DNA of 64,000 nt from Bacteroidales bacterium (GTDB lineage Bacteria > Bacteroidota > Bacteroidia > Bacteroidales > UBA1715), in assembly GCA_024402335.1 (NCBI GenBank), contig JAKSTZ010000011.1, positions 1-64,000 of the forward strand, in the 5' to 3' direction. Positions within the stretch are counted from its first letter, which is position 1. The number at the start of each line of letters is the position of its first letter. The notes beneath the pieces were generated by a model, which ran no database searches, was not told the DNA's origin, and was given only the letters and a program-made list of their open reading frames with translations. Made by a program: the position numbers and the translations under genes. Positions 36,509-43,886 of this stretch are shown here, piece by piece.

Positions 36509-37781
36509 CTGCGAAATGGGTTAGTATTGTGTTGTTTTTTTGTGCTTGTGCTGCAGAGCGTATTATTTCACCTTGTAAGTTGGTTGTAAGTGTATATCCT
36601 TTCTTTAGGATTTGCTCTGGATTTGCATTTAGTATTATATTGTCAAGTACTTGTAGTTTAGCTTGTTGTTTTACAAATAGTTTGTCCACACTATTTTGTA
36701 TTTTTTGTATGGATGTCGTACAATGAACTAATTCATCCTGCACTTTTCTCGCATGTGCATGGAGAAGTTGTTGTTTATATAGATCTAATCTTCCCTTAAC
36801 TTGAAGTATTGATATATGTAAATTATTTGAAATATTTGATTGAAAAGAATTTAGTTTATCATTTTCCTCACCAACGAAAGTAGATGCTAAAGAATGAATA
36901 TTGTCTTGTAAGTCTTCTATTTTTGAATAGAAGTTTGTTGCTAAATCAATAAGAAATTCAGCAACTGCTGTTGGAGTTTTAAGTGATGTATTAGCAACTA
37001 TATCAGTGATAGACTGGTCTTTGTCGTGTCCAATACCTGTAATTACAGGAAGGGGGAACTGAGCAACATACGATGCTATTTTATAATTGTCGAACCAGCG
37101 TAAGTCCGAACGAGAACCACCGCCACGAATTATTACAACAACATCAAATTCGGTATAAAGTTCGGCTATGGCATCAAGTTGTGCAACAATTGATTGCTCG
37201 ACTTCTACACCTTGCATTGCTGCGGGGAAGAGAGTCGTATAGAATTTGATTCCATCAACATTGTTTGCCAATTGTTGCATAAAATCTTGGTAACCAGCAG
37301 CAGTTGCTGAAGAAATAACGGCAATTCGTTGCGGTACCGAGGGCAGTTCAATTTCTTTGTTCATATTTAGAACACCGTCTTCTTCTAGCTGTCGTAGAAT
37401 TTTTAGACGTCGTTGTTCGTCTTCTCCGATAGTGTAGGTTGGATTTATGTCACTGATTTGTAATGCAAGGCCATACAATGCATGGTAAGTAACATTTACT
37501 TGCACCAAAATTTTCATTCCGACGCAAAGCGGTGAACCTGTTTCTGATTCAAAGTATGGGGCAAGCATTCGGTATTTGTTGGCCCAAATTACTGCACGCA
37601 TTTTTGCTTCGGGATATGGCTCGTCTTCGTTTTTTTCTATCAGTTCCAAATAGCAATGACCATTCCTATTTGGTTGAATTTCACTGATTTCACCAACCAC
37701 CCAATAACTTGGCTCAAGAGTCTTTTTAAGTCCCTTGGCAATTAAATCCGCAAGTTCCGATAAAGAAATTCCTTCTTCCAT
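36480..37781 (-). CDS. xseA: Exodeoxyribonuclease VII large subunit
   Basis: From ATG 37781 (EEGISLSELADLIAKGL) this is 433 residues. The 45-codon upstream extension overlaps the divergent methyltransferase gene. It has an N-terminal OB domain (YWVVGEISEIQPNRNGHCYLEL) and the conserved catalytic core with IRGGGSRSDLRWFDN and TGIGHDKDQSITD. It degrades single-stranded DNA together with the small subunit XseB, which is not seen nearby. The -7 box is 5 nt from the ATG. Confidence 0.95.
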   Translation of the reverse strand: MEEGISLSELADLIAKGLKKTLEPSYWVVGEISEIQPNRNGHCYLELIEKNEDEPYPEAKMRAVIWANKYRMLAPYFESETGSPLCVGMKILVQVNVTYHALYGLALQISDINPTYTIGEDEQRRLKILRQLEEDGVLNMNKEIELPSVPQRIAVISSATAAGYQDFMQQLANNVDGIKFYTTLFPAAMQGVEVEQSIVAQLDAIAELYTEFDVVVIIRGGGSRSDLRWFDNYKIASYVAQFPLPVITGIGHDKDQSITDIVANTSLKTPTAVAEFLIDLATNFYSKIEDLQDNIHSLASTFVGEENDKLNSFQSNISNNLHISILQVKGRLDLYKQQLLHAHARKVQDELVHCTTSIQKIQNSVDKLFVKQQAKLQVLDNIILNANPEQILKKGYTLTTNLQGEIIRSAAQAQKNNTILTHFADGTITSTIN

Positions 37782-37786
37782 ATCCA

Positions 37787-37794
37787 CAAAGGTA
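37787..37794 (-). promoter_or_regulatory. -7 box of xseA
   Basis: TACCTTTG on the minus strand, 5 nt (TGGAT) before the xseA ATG; back to back with the methyltransferase box. Confidence 0.55.
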
Positions 37795-37807
37795 GAAAAA
37801 TATAATG

Positions 37808-37815
37808 TACATTTG
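37808..37815 (+). promoter_or_regulatory. -7 box of the O-methyltransferase gene
   Basis: TACATTTG, 5 nt (TCTGT) before ATG 37821; predicts a leaderless mRNA. Confidence 0.55.
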
Positions 37816-37820
37816 TCTGT

Positions 37821-38471
37821 ATGAAAACAAAATCTGAACTGCTTCTGCAGACATATATAGAAAATCATATTGACGACGAGCCGGAACTTTTGAAAGAACT
37901 TCGTCGCCAGGCACATCTAACGTTGTTGCATCCACGAATGCTGTCGGGGCACATGCAAGGACGTATTCTTAAAATGTTTATGGAAATGATTCGTCCAAAA
38001 CATGTTGTTGAAATAGGAACATACACAGGATACTCTGCTCTCTGTATTGCCGAGGGTCTTGCTGCCGATGCTCATTTAGATACGATAGAAATAAATGACG
38101 AATTGGAAGATAAAATTTTGAAGTTCTTCTCTATGTCGGAGCATGGCAATAAAATCACCCTTCATATTGGTGATGCGGTTGAGGTAATGCGTTCACTTCC
38201 GTACAATTTCGATGCGGTGTTTATGGATGGGAATAAACGTCATTATATTGCATATTACGAAGCTTGCATGGAAAAGCTGAATGTAGGAGGCTATATTTTT
38301 GCCGACAACACGCTTTGGGATGGTCATGTGATAGACGAGCAAGTGGACAAGAATGATTTGCAGACAAAAGGCATTCTGGCATTTAATGATTTAGTAAAAA
38401 ATGATCCTCGTGTTGAGACGGTGATTTTCCCTATTCGTGACGGAATAACGGTTTTACGAAAATTAAATTGA
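37821..38471 (+). CDS. Class I SAM-dependent O-methyltransferase
   Basis: This 216-residue protein belongs to the O-methyltransferase family 3 (caffeoyl-CoA OMT-like). It has VVEIGTYTGYSALCIAEGL (SAM motif I), LDTIEINDE, FDAVFMDGNK and GGYIFADNTLWDGHV. It methylates a hydroxyl group with SAM; the substrate is unknown. The gene stands alone and shares a 26-nt promoter gap with divergent xseA. Confidence 0.92.
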   Translation: MKTKSELLLQTYIENHIDDEPELLKELRRQAHLTLLHPRMLSGHMQGRILKMFMEMIRPKHVVEIGTYTGYSALCIAEGLAADAHLDTIEINDELEDKILKFFSMSEHGNKITLHIGDAVEVMRSLPYNFDAVFMDGNKRHYIAYYEACMEKLNVGGYIFADNTLWDGHVIDEQVDKNDLQTKGILAFNDLVKNDPRVETVIFPIRDGITVLRKLN

Positions 38472-38563
38472 TTATAATTCTTTTTGAATCAATGTTTTAA
38501 AGAAAGTTTTTGCAGAAATAGTGTAAATTTTCGTGGAAAATCATAAAAAATAAAAGAATTGTG

Positions 38564-38571
38564 TATATTTG
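38564..38571 (+). promoter_or_regulatory. -7 box of the tRNA-Leu/tRNA-Cys unit
   Basis: TATATTTG, 11 nt before the mature tRNA-Leu 5' end. Confidence 0.7.
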
Positions 38572-38582
38572 CACCACCAAAT

Positions 38583-38666
38583 GCCAAAGTGGCGGAATTG
38601 GTAGACGCGCTGGACTCAAAATCCAGTGATAGCAATATCGTGCGGGTTCGATTCCCGCCTTTGGTA
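38583..38666 (+). tRNA. tRNA-Leu (anticodon CAA)
   Basis: This 84-nt type II tRNA has acceptor GCCAAAG/CTTTGGT (first pair G-T), anticodon stem CTGGA/TCCAG with loop CTCAAAA (anticodon CAA, reads UUG), a long variable arm, and T arm GCGGG-TTCGATT-CCCGC. Discriminator A; CCA is not encoded. Confidence 0.97.
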
Positions 38667-38668
38667 CT

Positions 38669-38698
38669 AAGCCTTGAAAGAGATTTTAAGGCTTTTTT
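38669..38698 (+). terminator. Hairpin with T-run between tRNA-Leu and tRNA-Cys
   Basis: AAGCCTT and AAGGCTT (7 bp, 12-nt loop) followed by a T-run look like an intrinsic terminator. It lies directly before tRNA-Cys, which has no visible promoter of its own, so it must be leaky or act as a processing element. Confidence 0.55.
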
Positions 38699-38703
38699 AA
38701 AAC

Positions 38704-38775
38704 GGTTCCTTGGATGAGTGGTTTAGTCACCGGTCTGCAAAACCGTCTACGGCGGTTCGAATCCGCCAGGAACCT
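38704..38775 (+). tRNA. tRNA-Cys (anticodon GCA)
   Basis: This 72-nt tRNA has acceptor GGTTCCT/AGGAACC, discriminator T (U73, the tRNA-Cys identity base), anticodon loop CTGCAAA (GCA), and T arm GGCGG-TTCGAAT-CCGCC. The D stem is short (GAT/GTC with one wobble). CCA is not encoded. Confidence 0.96.
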
Positions 38776-38777
38776 CG

Positions 38778-38805
38778 AAGGAGTACGAAAGTACTCCTTT
38801 TTTTG
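38778..38805 (+). terminator. tRNA-Cys terminator
   Basis: AAGGAGTAC-GAAA-GTACTCCTT: a 9-bp perfect stem with a GAAA tetraloop and a strong T-run. Confidence 0.9.
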
Positions 38806-38886
38806 TTTCAGTACTTTGCAAGAAAAAAGTATGTTCTTGTAAACTAACAGTCAACAAAAACATACTCGGTCTTTACAATTAGTGCA

Positions 38887-39339
38887 CTACTCTTCTTTGT
38901 CCGGACTTAATGCATGTATGAAGTTATCCAATAACGGAATAAGCGTTTGCATTTCTTCAATCTTCATGTTTTTACCTACAATATCTCTCGCAAGGCAGTT
39001 TGGAACATCTTTAATTTCTTCTTCCAAATGTTTGCCTTTTTTTGTCAAGGAAATTATACGCTGACGGGTATCCGCCAAGCTCTTCTGTCGCACTATCAAT
39101 CCCATTTTCTCCATACGTTGTAGAAGTGGGGTTACAGTGTTTGTCTCCAATTTCAATTTCTCGGTGATGTCGCCAACTAAGCGGTTGTCTTGTTCCCATA
39201 ATATCATTAACACAAGATATTGTGGGTATGTTATGCCGAGCTTCTTAAAGAAAGGAGTGTAGCTTGACGTTACGAGGCGAGCTGCTGTGTAAAGTCGAAA
39301 GCAAAGTTGGTTATCTAATTTCAGTTGCGGATAAGCCAT
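38887..39339 (-). CDS. ohrR: OhrR-type MarR-family peroxide-sensing repressor
   Basis: This 150-residue winged-helix regulator opens with LKLDNQLCFRLYTAARLVTSSY. The Cys (residue 13) is at the place of the redox-sensing Cys15 of Bacillus OhrR, in the same LxNQLCFxLY context. ITYPQYLVLMILWE and the DNA-binding region GDITEKLKLETNTVTPLLQRMEKMGLI follow, then the wing with DTRQR. OhrR represses organic-peroxide defence genes until that Cys is oxidised. Here it is the last gene of the gpx operon (2-nt gap), so it probably regulates itself through the inverted repeat upstream of gpx. Confidence 0.85.
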   Translation of the reverse strand: MAYPQLKLDNQLCFRLYTAARLVTSSYTPFFKKLGITYPQYLVLMILWEQDNRLVGDITEKLKLETNTVTPLLQRMEKMGLIVRQKSLADTRQRIISLTKKGKHLEEEIKDVPNCLARDIVGKNMKIEEMQTLIPLLDNFIHALSPDKEE

Positions 39340-39341
39340 TA

Positions 39342-39530
39342 CTATTTTTTATAATTATATTTTTCACAAATAGCGCTGCGTTCTTCTTCTGATAACGATT
39401 GAAGATATCCTTTCCAACCTGGACAGAAATTGATGTGCCATCTCCAGAATCTTCCACCTAAGGATTTCGGGTTGTTGTCGTACTTTGCTCTTAGTTTGCA
39501 ATTTGCGCAAGGTTTTTCTTGTGTTTCCAT
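39342..39530 (-). CDS. Small CxxC protein of unknown function
   Basis: This 62-residue protein has PCANCKLRAKYDNNPKSLGG, a CxxC pair at residues 8 and 11, and a third Cys in NFCPGWKGYLQSL. Trp, Arg and Lys are abundant and there is no signal peptide. The CxxC could bind metal or act in thiol redox chemistry. I know no characterised family. It lies 17 nt after the membrane-protein gene and 2 nt before ohrR. Confidence 0.7.
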   Translation of the reverse strand: METQEKPCANCKLRAKYDNNPKSLGGRFWRWHINFCPGWKGYLQSLSEEERSAICEKYNYKK

Positions 39531-39547
39531 ATTTGTAACTTTTAAGA

Positions 39548-39811
39548 TTAAATATCCGATTGAGTTTTATTTCTTGTAAATTTTGATTTTAAACGTTTCC
39601 AACCTTCTACTCCCAATATTGTTAGGCCACCATATTGGAATGTTTTTGCAAGGCCGAAAAATATGAACCATAACACACCTTTGGTTTCAACACTAATAGG
39701 TAGAGCCATTTGTGCAAATGAAAAAATGTAGCATGGAATACAAAGTGCTAATACTATAACTCCTGTTCTAAATGAGAACTTCGAAAAAAATGCTTTAATT
39801 TTTTCTTTCAT
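39548..39811 (-). CDS. Small membrane protein of the gpx operon
   Basis: This 87-residue protein has two hydrophobic segments (about 15-35, GVIVLALCIPCYIFSFAQMAL, and 45-68, GVLWFIFFGLAKTFQYGGLTI) and basic ends. No family is recognised with confidence. It begins 3 nt after the gpx stop, so it is cotranscribed with gpx, the CxxC protein and ohrR. Confidence 0.7.
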   Translation of the reverse strand: MKEKIKAFFSKFSFRTGVIVLALCIPCYIFSFAQMALPISVETKGVLWFIFFGLAKTFQYGGLTILGVEGWKRLKSKFTRNKTQSDI

Positions 39812-39814
39812 TGA

Positions 39815-40366
39815 TTACAGGACTTTTTCCAAAAATGATTCTATTTGCTCAGGTGTAACAGTTGGGTCAAAGCGTTTTACAACGTTACCATTACGGTCGA
39901 TTAGGAATTTTTCGAAGTTCCACTTAATGTCAGTGTCTTTCTTGCTTTTCCCGTTTATGCGAGATGTTATTGAAATCATGAAATTCATGAAGAAACTTCC
40001 TTTTCCTTCTCGTTTCTGTTGTTGTGATTTTAAATAAGTGTATAACACATGCTCGTTTTCTCCATTTACTTCAATTTTTTTGAAGCGAGGGAAGGTTGTG
40101 TCGTATTTCAAAGTGCAAAATTGTGTGATTCCTTCATCGTCTTGTTTTGCTTGTTCCATAAATTGATTGCAAGGGAAGTCGAGCACGACAAATCCTTGAT
40201 CTTTATGTTTTCTATACAGTTTGTCTAACGCTTCGTATTGGGGAGTTAGTCCACATCCGGTTGCTGTATTTACTATTAGTAGTACATTGTTTCTGTATTC
40301 TTCCAATGATACAGTAACATCTTGCATGTTCTCACGTTTTGTGACGTTTATTTCGTATAAATTCAT
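39815..40366 (-). CDS. Glutathione peroxidase-family thiol peroxidase
   Basis: From ATG 40366 (NLYEINVTKRENMQ) this is 183 residues; the longer frame runs over the -7 box and the inverted repeat. It has the peroxidatic Cys38 in NTATGCGLTPQYEAL, then LDFPCNQF and the tryptophan motif WNFEKFLID. Bacterial members usually take electrons from thioredoxin rather than glutathione and reduce lipid and organic hydroperoxides. It is the first gene of a four-gene operon that ends with ohrR. Confidence 0.95.
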   Translation of the reverse strand: MNLYEINVTKRENMQDVTVSLEEYRNNVLLIVNTATGCGLTPQYEALDKLYRKHKDQGFVVLDFPCNQFMEQAKQDDEGITQFCTLKYDTTFPRFKKIEVNGENEHVLYTYLKSQQQKREGKGSFFMNFMISITSRINGKSKKDTDIKWNFEKFLIDRNGNVVKRFDPTVTPEQIESFLEKVL

Positions 40367-40379
40367 AAGTAATTTTTTG

Positions 40380-40387
40380 CAAAAATA
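40380..40387 (-). promoter_or_regulatory. -7 box of the gpx-ohrR operon
   Basis: TATTTTTG on the minus strand, 13 nt before the gpx ATG. Confidence 0.65.
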
Positions 40388-40391
40388 AAAA

Positions 40392-40409
40392 TATATCGCA
40401 AACGATATA
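40392..40409 (-). promoter_or_regulatory. Candidate OhrR operator
   Basis: A perfect inverted repeat, TATATCG-CAAA-CGATATA (7-bp arms, 4-nt spacer), begins 4 nt upstream of the gpx -7 box. It fills the spacer where a repressor would block RNA polymerase. MarR dimers bind such repeats; linking it to OhrR is inference from operon context. Confidence 0.6.
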
Positions 40410-40488
40410 AATTTCAAGATGATTTTTATAGATAATTAAATTGGAATAGAAATTGCATATTTGTAACAGTTAAATTAAAAGGAAGAAT

Positions 40489-40941
40489 ATGAAACAGCAT
40501 GTATTGTCAAATGGCAAATTATGGTATGTATTAGTTGTAATGTCGCTGATATTTTTGGGTTCTTGCGAAAAACGGACAGGACGTTCTTTTCTTAATAATG
40601 TAACCGAATGTGGAGTTACAGTTGAATATGGTTTTGAACCATGGAAGGAAAGTTCCACGAGTGTATATGTTGGACCAGGCGAAGTGGTCGAAATTCCAGA
40701 TATCGATAGATGGGGAATGGTGCATCCTGCAACTCAGGATTCTGTTGTCTTTGTGTTTGACGATGGCGTTAGAATCGTTCATTATTATACTCTGGAACTT
40801 GACTCTGCAGGTTGTGGACACGAAACCTATACTCCGGACTTAAACAATATTATGGCGGATTTCATGTCTCCAAATCCAAGTTGGAAAGAGAAAAATACAA
40901 GTGGAAATAAATGGCGAAATGACTATTATATTAATAGGTAA
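40489..40941 (+). CDS. Lipoprotein of unknown function
   Basis: This 150-residue protein has a lipoprotein signal (LWYVLVVMSLIFLGSC, Cys near residue 26). The mature part is about 125 residues and strand-rich, with SFLNNVTECGVTVEYGF near its start and a C-terminal tail ending DYYINR. I do not recognise a family. It has an AGGAAG ribosome-binding site before the ATG and a CATATTTG -7-like box at 40456-40463. It diverges from the gpx operon, but its box lies outside the inverted repeat. Confidence 0.75.
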   Translation: MKQHVLSNGKLWYVLVVMSLIFLGSCEKRTGRSFLNNVTECGVTVEYGFEPWKESSTSVYVGPGEVVEIPDIDRWGMVHPATQDSVVFVFDDGVRIVHYYTLELDSAGCGHETYTPDLNNIMADFMSPNPSWKEKNTSGNKWRNDYYINR

Positions 40942-41019
40942 AGCACTAAACTTCGTCAAAAGAAATTTTGTTTTTGTAAATTTATTAGAGAAAGCAATCA
41001 TAAAAACATACAAAAACTC

Positions 41020-41027
41020 TATTTTTG
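41020..41027 (+). promoter_or_regulatory. -7 box of rpiB
   Basis: TATTTTTG, 21 nt before the rpiB ATG. Confidence 0.6.
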
Positions 41028-41048
41028 TAGAAAATTGATATTACAGGA

Positions 41049-41486
41049 ATGGAAAGTAAAAAAATTGCAATTGCGTGCGACCATGCTGGTTTTCAAATGA
41101 AGGAATTCATTAAGAAACAATTAGTAAACGAAGGGTACGAAATCGTTGATTATGGAACAGATTCTGATGCGTCAGTGGACTATCCTGACTATGCACACAA
41201 GGTAGGTGCTGCAATCAGCAATGCCGAATTTCCGCTTGGTTTTGTGCTTTGTGGTTCTGGCAATGGTGTTAATATGACGGTGAACAAACACAAAGGCGTT
41301 CGTTCTGCGCTTTGTTGGAACGAAGAAATTGCTCGATTAGCCCGTGCTCACAACAATGCAAATATCTGTGCAATTCCTGCACGTTTCATTTCTGCACAAG
41401 ATGCATGGCGTATAGCTCAAACTTTTTTATCCACAGAATTCGAAGGTGGCCGCCATTTAAATAGAATCAATAAAATAGATTTGTAA
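41049..41486 (+). CDS. rpiB: Ribose-5-phosphate isomerase B
   Basis: This 145-residue protein shows the RpiB/LacAB fold with IACDHAGFQMKE, the catalytic Cys in VLCGSGNGVNM, and HNNANICAIPARF. It interconverts ribose 5-phosphate and ribulose 5-phosphate in the pentose phosphate pathway. Usual length; single gene with its own box and terminator. Confidence 0.97.
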   Translation: MESKKIAIACDHAGFQMKEFIKKQLVNEGYEIVDYGTDSDASVDYPDYAHKVGAAISNAEFPLGFVLCGSGNGVNMTVNKHKGVRSALCWNEEIARLARAHNNANICAIPARFISAQDAWRIAQTFLSTEFEGGRHLNRINKIDL

Positions 41487-41511
41487 AGAAAAATAAAACC
41501 ATAAATAGGAG

Positions 41512-41543
41512 AACGGCATTCCGAAAGGATTGCCGTTTTTTGT
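41512..41543 (+). terminator. rpiB terminator
   Basis: AACGGCATTCC-GAAA-GGATTGCCGTT (one T-T mismatch) with a GAAA loop and a T-run. Confidence 0.85.
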
Positions 41544-41572
41544 TCATATAATTACGAATTTTGCAGAAAAAG

Positions 41573-41602
41573 TTTCCATTTACAGAAACTTTTCTATATT
41601 TG
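41573..41602 (+). promoter_or_regulatory. Promoter of the toxin-antitoxin pair
   Basis: TTTC at 41573-41576 and TATATTTG at 41595-41602, spacer 18 nt; ATG 41621 follows after 18 nt. Confidence 0.6.
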
Positions 41603-41620
41603 CAAAAGAAGCCGAAAATT

Positions 41621-41959
41621 ATGGAAAAAGAAGACGTTTGCATCCTATTTACGGATGAAGCAGCAGCGTTTTTACGCTCAATACCGGAACAAGCGAGAAA
41701 TAAGTTCGCTTTTAATATTGGTAGAATAAAGGGTGGAGAAAAGAATAGTGAGATTTTCAAAAAACTGGAAAATACAGAGATATGGGAGTTTCGGGTATTA
41801 TGTAATAAAATAGCATATCGTTTGTTTGCGTTTTGGGACACGGACTCTCAAACATTGATAGTTGCAACACACGGGATAATAAAAAAGACACAAAAAACAC
41901 CACCAAAGGAAATACGCAAAGCAGAACGAATAAGAAAAGATTATCTCAACAACAAATAA
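41621..41959 (+). CDS. HigB/RelE-like toxin (phage Gp49-like family)
   Basis: From ATG 41621 this is 112 residues; the longer frame overlaps the promoter. It has the toxin core: FLRSIPEQARNKFAFNIGRI, EIFKKLENTEIWEFRVLCNKIAYRLFAFW and IVATHGIIKKTQKTP, with a basic C-terminus. This is the Gp49-like (HigB) fold, an mRNA interferase that acts on translating ribosomes. The toxin comes first, as in higBA systems. The antitoxin gene begins 11 nt after its stop. Confidence 0.88.
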   Translation: MEKEDVCILFTDEAAAFLRSIPEQARNKFAFNIGRIKGGEKNSEIFKKLENTEIWEFRVLCNKIAYRLFAFWDTDSQTLIVATHGIIKKTQKTPPKEIRKAERIRKDYLNNK

Positions 41960-41970
41960 ATTGTAATGAT

Positions 41971-42300
41971 ATGGCAAAAATGAAATTGACAAACTTTGAT
42001 GATTTACTTGATGAATTTTATGGCAAAGTAGGAACGCCACATCGTGATGAATTTGAGAAAAATGTAGATGAAGCGTTACACGCATATCGTATTGGTGAAG
42101 CAATTAAAATTGCACGAAAGCGCGAAAACCTTACGCAAGAAGAACTTGGAGAGCGTATGGGAATACATAAAGCACAAGTCTCAAAAATAGAATCAGGAAA
42201 GAATATGACATTTTCTACAATAGAGAAGGCTTTTAAGGCTCTTGGTGCAAAAACTGCTACAATTGATTTTGGCAGTTTTGGAAAAGTTGCATTATGGTAG
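41971..42300 (+). CDS. HigA-type antitoxin, XRE-family DNA-binding protein
   Basis: From ATG 41971 (AKMKLTNFDDLLDEFYG) this is 109 residues. The helix-turn-helix is at about 55-95: IARKRENLTQEELGERMGIHKAQVSKIESGKN. The N-terminal ~45 residues would wrap the toxin. It should neutralise the toxin and repress the shared promoter. A longer frame starting inside the toxin gene is a shadow. Confidence 0.88.
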   Translation: MAKMKLTNFDDLLDEFYGKVGTPHRDEFEKNVDEALHAYRIGEAIKIARKRENLTQEELGERMGIHKAQVSKIESGKNMTFSTIEKAFKALGAKTATIDFGSFGKVALW

Positions 42301-42340
42301 TATTATCTTCTTTCTATATCTGTATGACAAATAAAAACTA

Positions 42341-42348
42341 TATCTTTG
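42341..42348 (+). promoter_or_regulatory. -7 box of lutB
   Basis: TATCTTTG, 51 nt before ATG 42400; a longer leader than its neighbours. Confidence 0.5.
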
Positions 42349-42399
42349 TGCCGTTCATTTTGAAAACAACAGAAATTATTGCTTTTTAATATCGTACTT

Positions 42400-43767
42400 A
42401 TGTCAACACAAAAGGCAAAAAAATTCCAAATAGACGCCGCTCGTGTGTCTTTTGACGAAAAACACCGTAAAACTATACGGTTCAATATGGGTAAATATCA
42501 TGCGGCTGTTTCGAAAGGAAAGGCTCGCTATCAAAGTTTTGAAGCCACTCGCGAAAAGGCAGCGGCTATTAAACGCCATACTATAGAACATCTTGCAGAA
42601 TATCTTCAAGAGTTTGAAAAGAATTTCACTGCTAATGGCGGTACTGTTCTTTGGGCTCGCACTGCTGACGATGCAATAGCTTATATCACAAAGATTTTCC
42701 AAGAAAACAATGTTAAGTCTATTGTGAAAAGTAAATCGATGACGACAGAGGAAATCGAATTAAACGAAAATTTAAAGAAAATAGGTGTTGAGTCTGTCGA
42801 AACCGATTTAGGAGAGTATATCGTACAACTTGCGGGTGAAAAGCCGTATCATATTGTAACTCCTGCTATGCATAAGTCAAAGGCTGATGTTGCACAATTG
42901 TTTAATAAACACTTTGGTTTCCCATTGGAAAGTTCTGCAGAAGAAATGACTATGCTTGCTCGTGCAAAATTGAGAGAAAAATATCTTGCTGCCGATGCTG
43001 GTATTACAGGAGCAAATTTCATAGTTGCCGACAAAGGAGCTATTGCAGTAACAGAAAACGAAGGAAACGCTTTGATGTCAACTTCTTTCCCGAAAATTCA
43101 GATTGCAATTGCTGGTATAGAAAAGATTATTCCTTCTTATAAGGACTTGGCGTTGTTTTGGCCTCATTTGGCACAAAATGGTACAGGTCAACCAATTACA
43201 GCATACAGCTCTGTATTCAGCGGACCAAAAAAAGATAATGAATCTCACGGTCCGGAAAAAATGTATGTGATTTTGTTGGACAATGGTCGTACAAATATAT
43301 ATAAGCAAGACAAATTCAGAGTAGCTCTTACTTGTATCCGTTGCGGTGCGTGTTTAAATGCTTGTCCAATCTATAAAAATATTGGCGGTTATACATACGA
43401 CACAACATACCAAGGTCCTATCGGAACGGTTATTTCTCCACATTTGAAAGGTTTTGACCAACTTGCGCATCTTTGTACTGCATGTTCTTTATGTGCAAAT
43501 TGTGCAAGTGTTTGTCCTGTAAAAATGCCTTTGAATGATTTGATATTAGAAAATCGTAAATTGGCAGTAGAGGGCGGTTATTTTTCTTCGTTGGAAAAAC
43601 CAGTTGTAGGCGGATTCACGTTCTTTACAAAATCTGCGGGTCGAATGGATTGCGTTGGTGGTGGGATGAAAAACTTTGCAGCTAAATGTTTGGGTAAAAA
43701 TGTATGGGGATCGAAACGTGCATTTCCAAAATTTGCGAAAAAATCATTCCGAAAACTACATAAATAA
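42400..43767 (+). CDS. lutB: LutB-type iron-sulfur protein (lactate utilization)
   Basis: From ATG 42400 (STQKAKKFQIDAARV) this is 455 residues. It has the LUD-domain region (SKSMTTEEIELNENLKKIGVESVETDLGE) and two 4Fe-4S motifs, IRCGACLNACPIYKNIGG and CTACSLCANCASVCPV. In LutABC it is the core of an L-lactate dehydrogenase complex. lutA and lutC are usually adjacent, but here the next genes are higA and secDF, so it is an orphan in this window. Confidence 0.92.
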   Translation: MSTQKAKKFQIDAARVSFDEKHRKTIRFNMGKYHAAVSKGKARYQSFEATREKAAAIKRHTIEHLAEYLQEFEKNFTANGGTVLWARTADDAIAYITKIFQENNVKSIVKSKSMTTEEIELNENLKKIGVESVETDLGEYIVQLAGEKPYHIVTPAMHKSKADVAQLFNKHFGFPLESSAEEMTMLARAKLREKYLAADAGITGANFIVADKGAIAVTENEGNALMSTSFPKIQIAIAGIEKIIPSYKDLALFWPHLAQNGTGQPITAYSSVFSGPKKDNESHGPEKMYVILLDNGRTNIYKQDKFRVALTCIRCGACLNACPIYKNIGGYTYDTTYQGPIGTVISPHLKGFDQLAHLCTACSLCANCASVCPVKMPLNDLILENRKLAVEGGYFSSLEKPVVGGFTFFTKSAGRMDCVGGGMKNFAAKCLGKNVWGSKRAFPKFAKKSFRKLHK

Positions 43768-43779
43768 TAGAATTATGGG

Positions 43780-43807
43780 AAGGCGGATGGTAAATAAAAT
43801 CCGCCTT
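43780..43807 (+). terminator. Possible lutB terminator
   Basis: AAGGCGGAT and ATCCGCCTT form a 9-bp perfect stem with a 10-nt loop; only a weak T-run follows. Confidence 0.55.
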
Positions 43808-43834
43808 ACATATTATTCATTCGGAAATAAAATA

Positions 43835-43842
43835 TATATTTG
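43835..43842 (+). promoter_or_regulatory. -7 box of secDF
   Basis: TATATTTG, 44 nt before the secDF ATG. Confidence 0.6.
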
Positions 43843-43886
43843 CCGTCTAAAAAATTGAATAACTAGTTAACTTAATTAATAAAAAG

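Larger units (their letters stand above)
38472..38886. other. Intergenic tRNA region
   Basis: 415 bases without a protein gene. It holds a -7 box, tRNA-Leu, a hairpin, tRNA-Cys and a GAAA-loop terminator. I see nothing further in the 82 bases between that terminator and ohrR. Confidence 0.7.

Noticed and set aside
38583..38775. tRNA genes as an integration site for a mobile element
   Set aside because: No integrase, no direct repeat of a tRNA 3' end and no change in gene type on either side could be seen.
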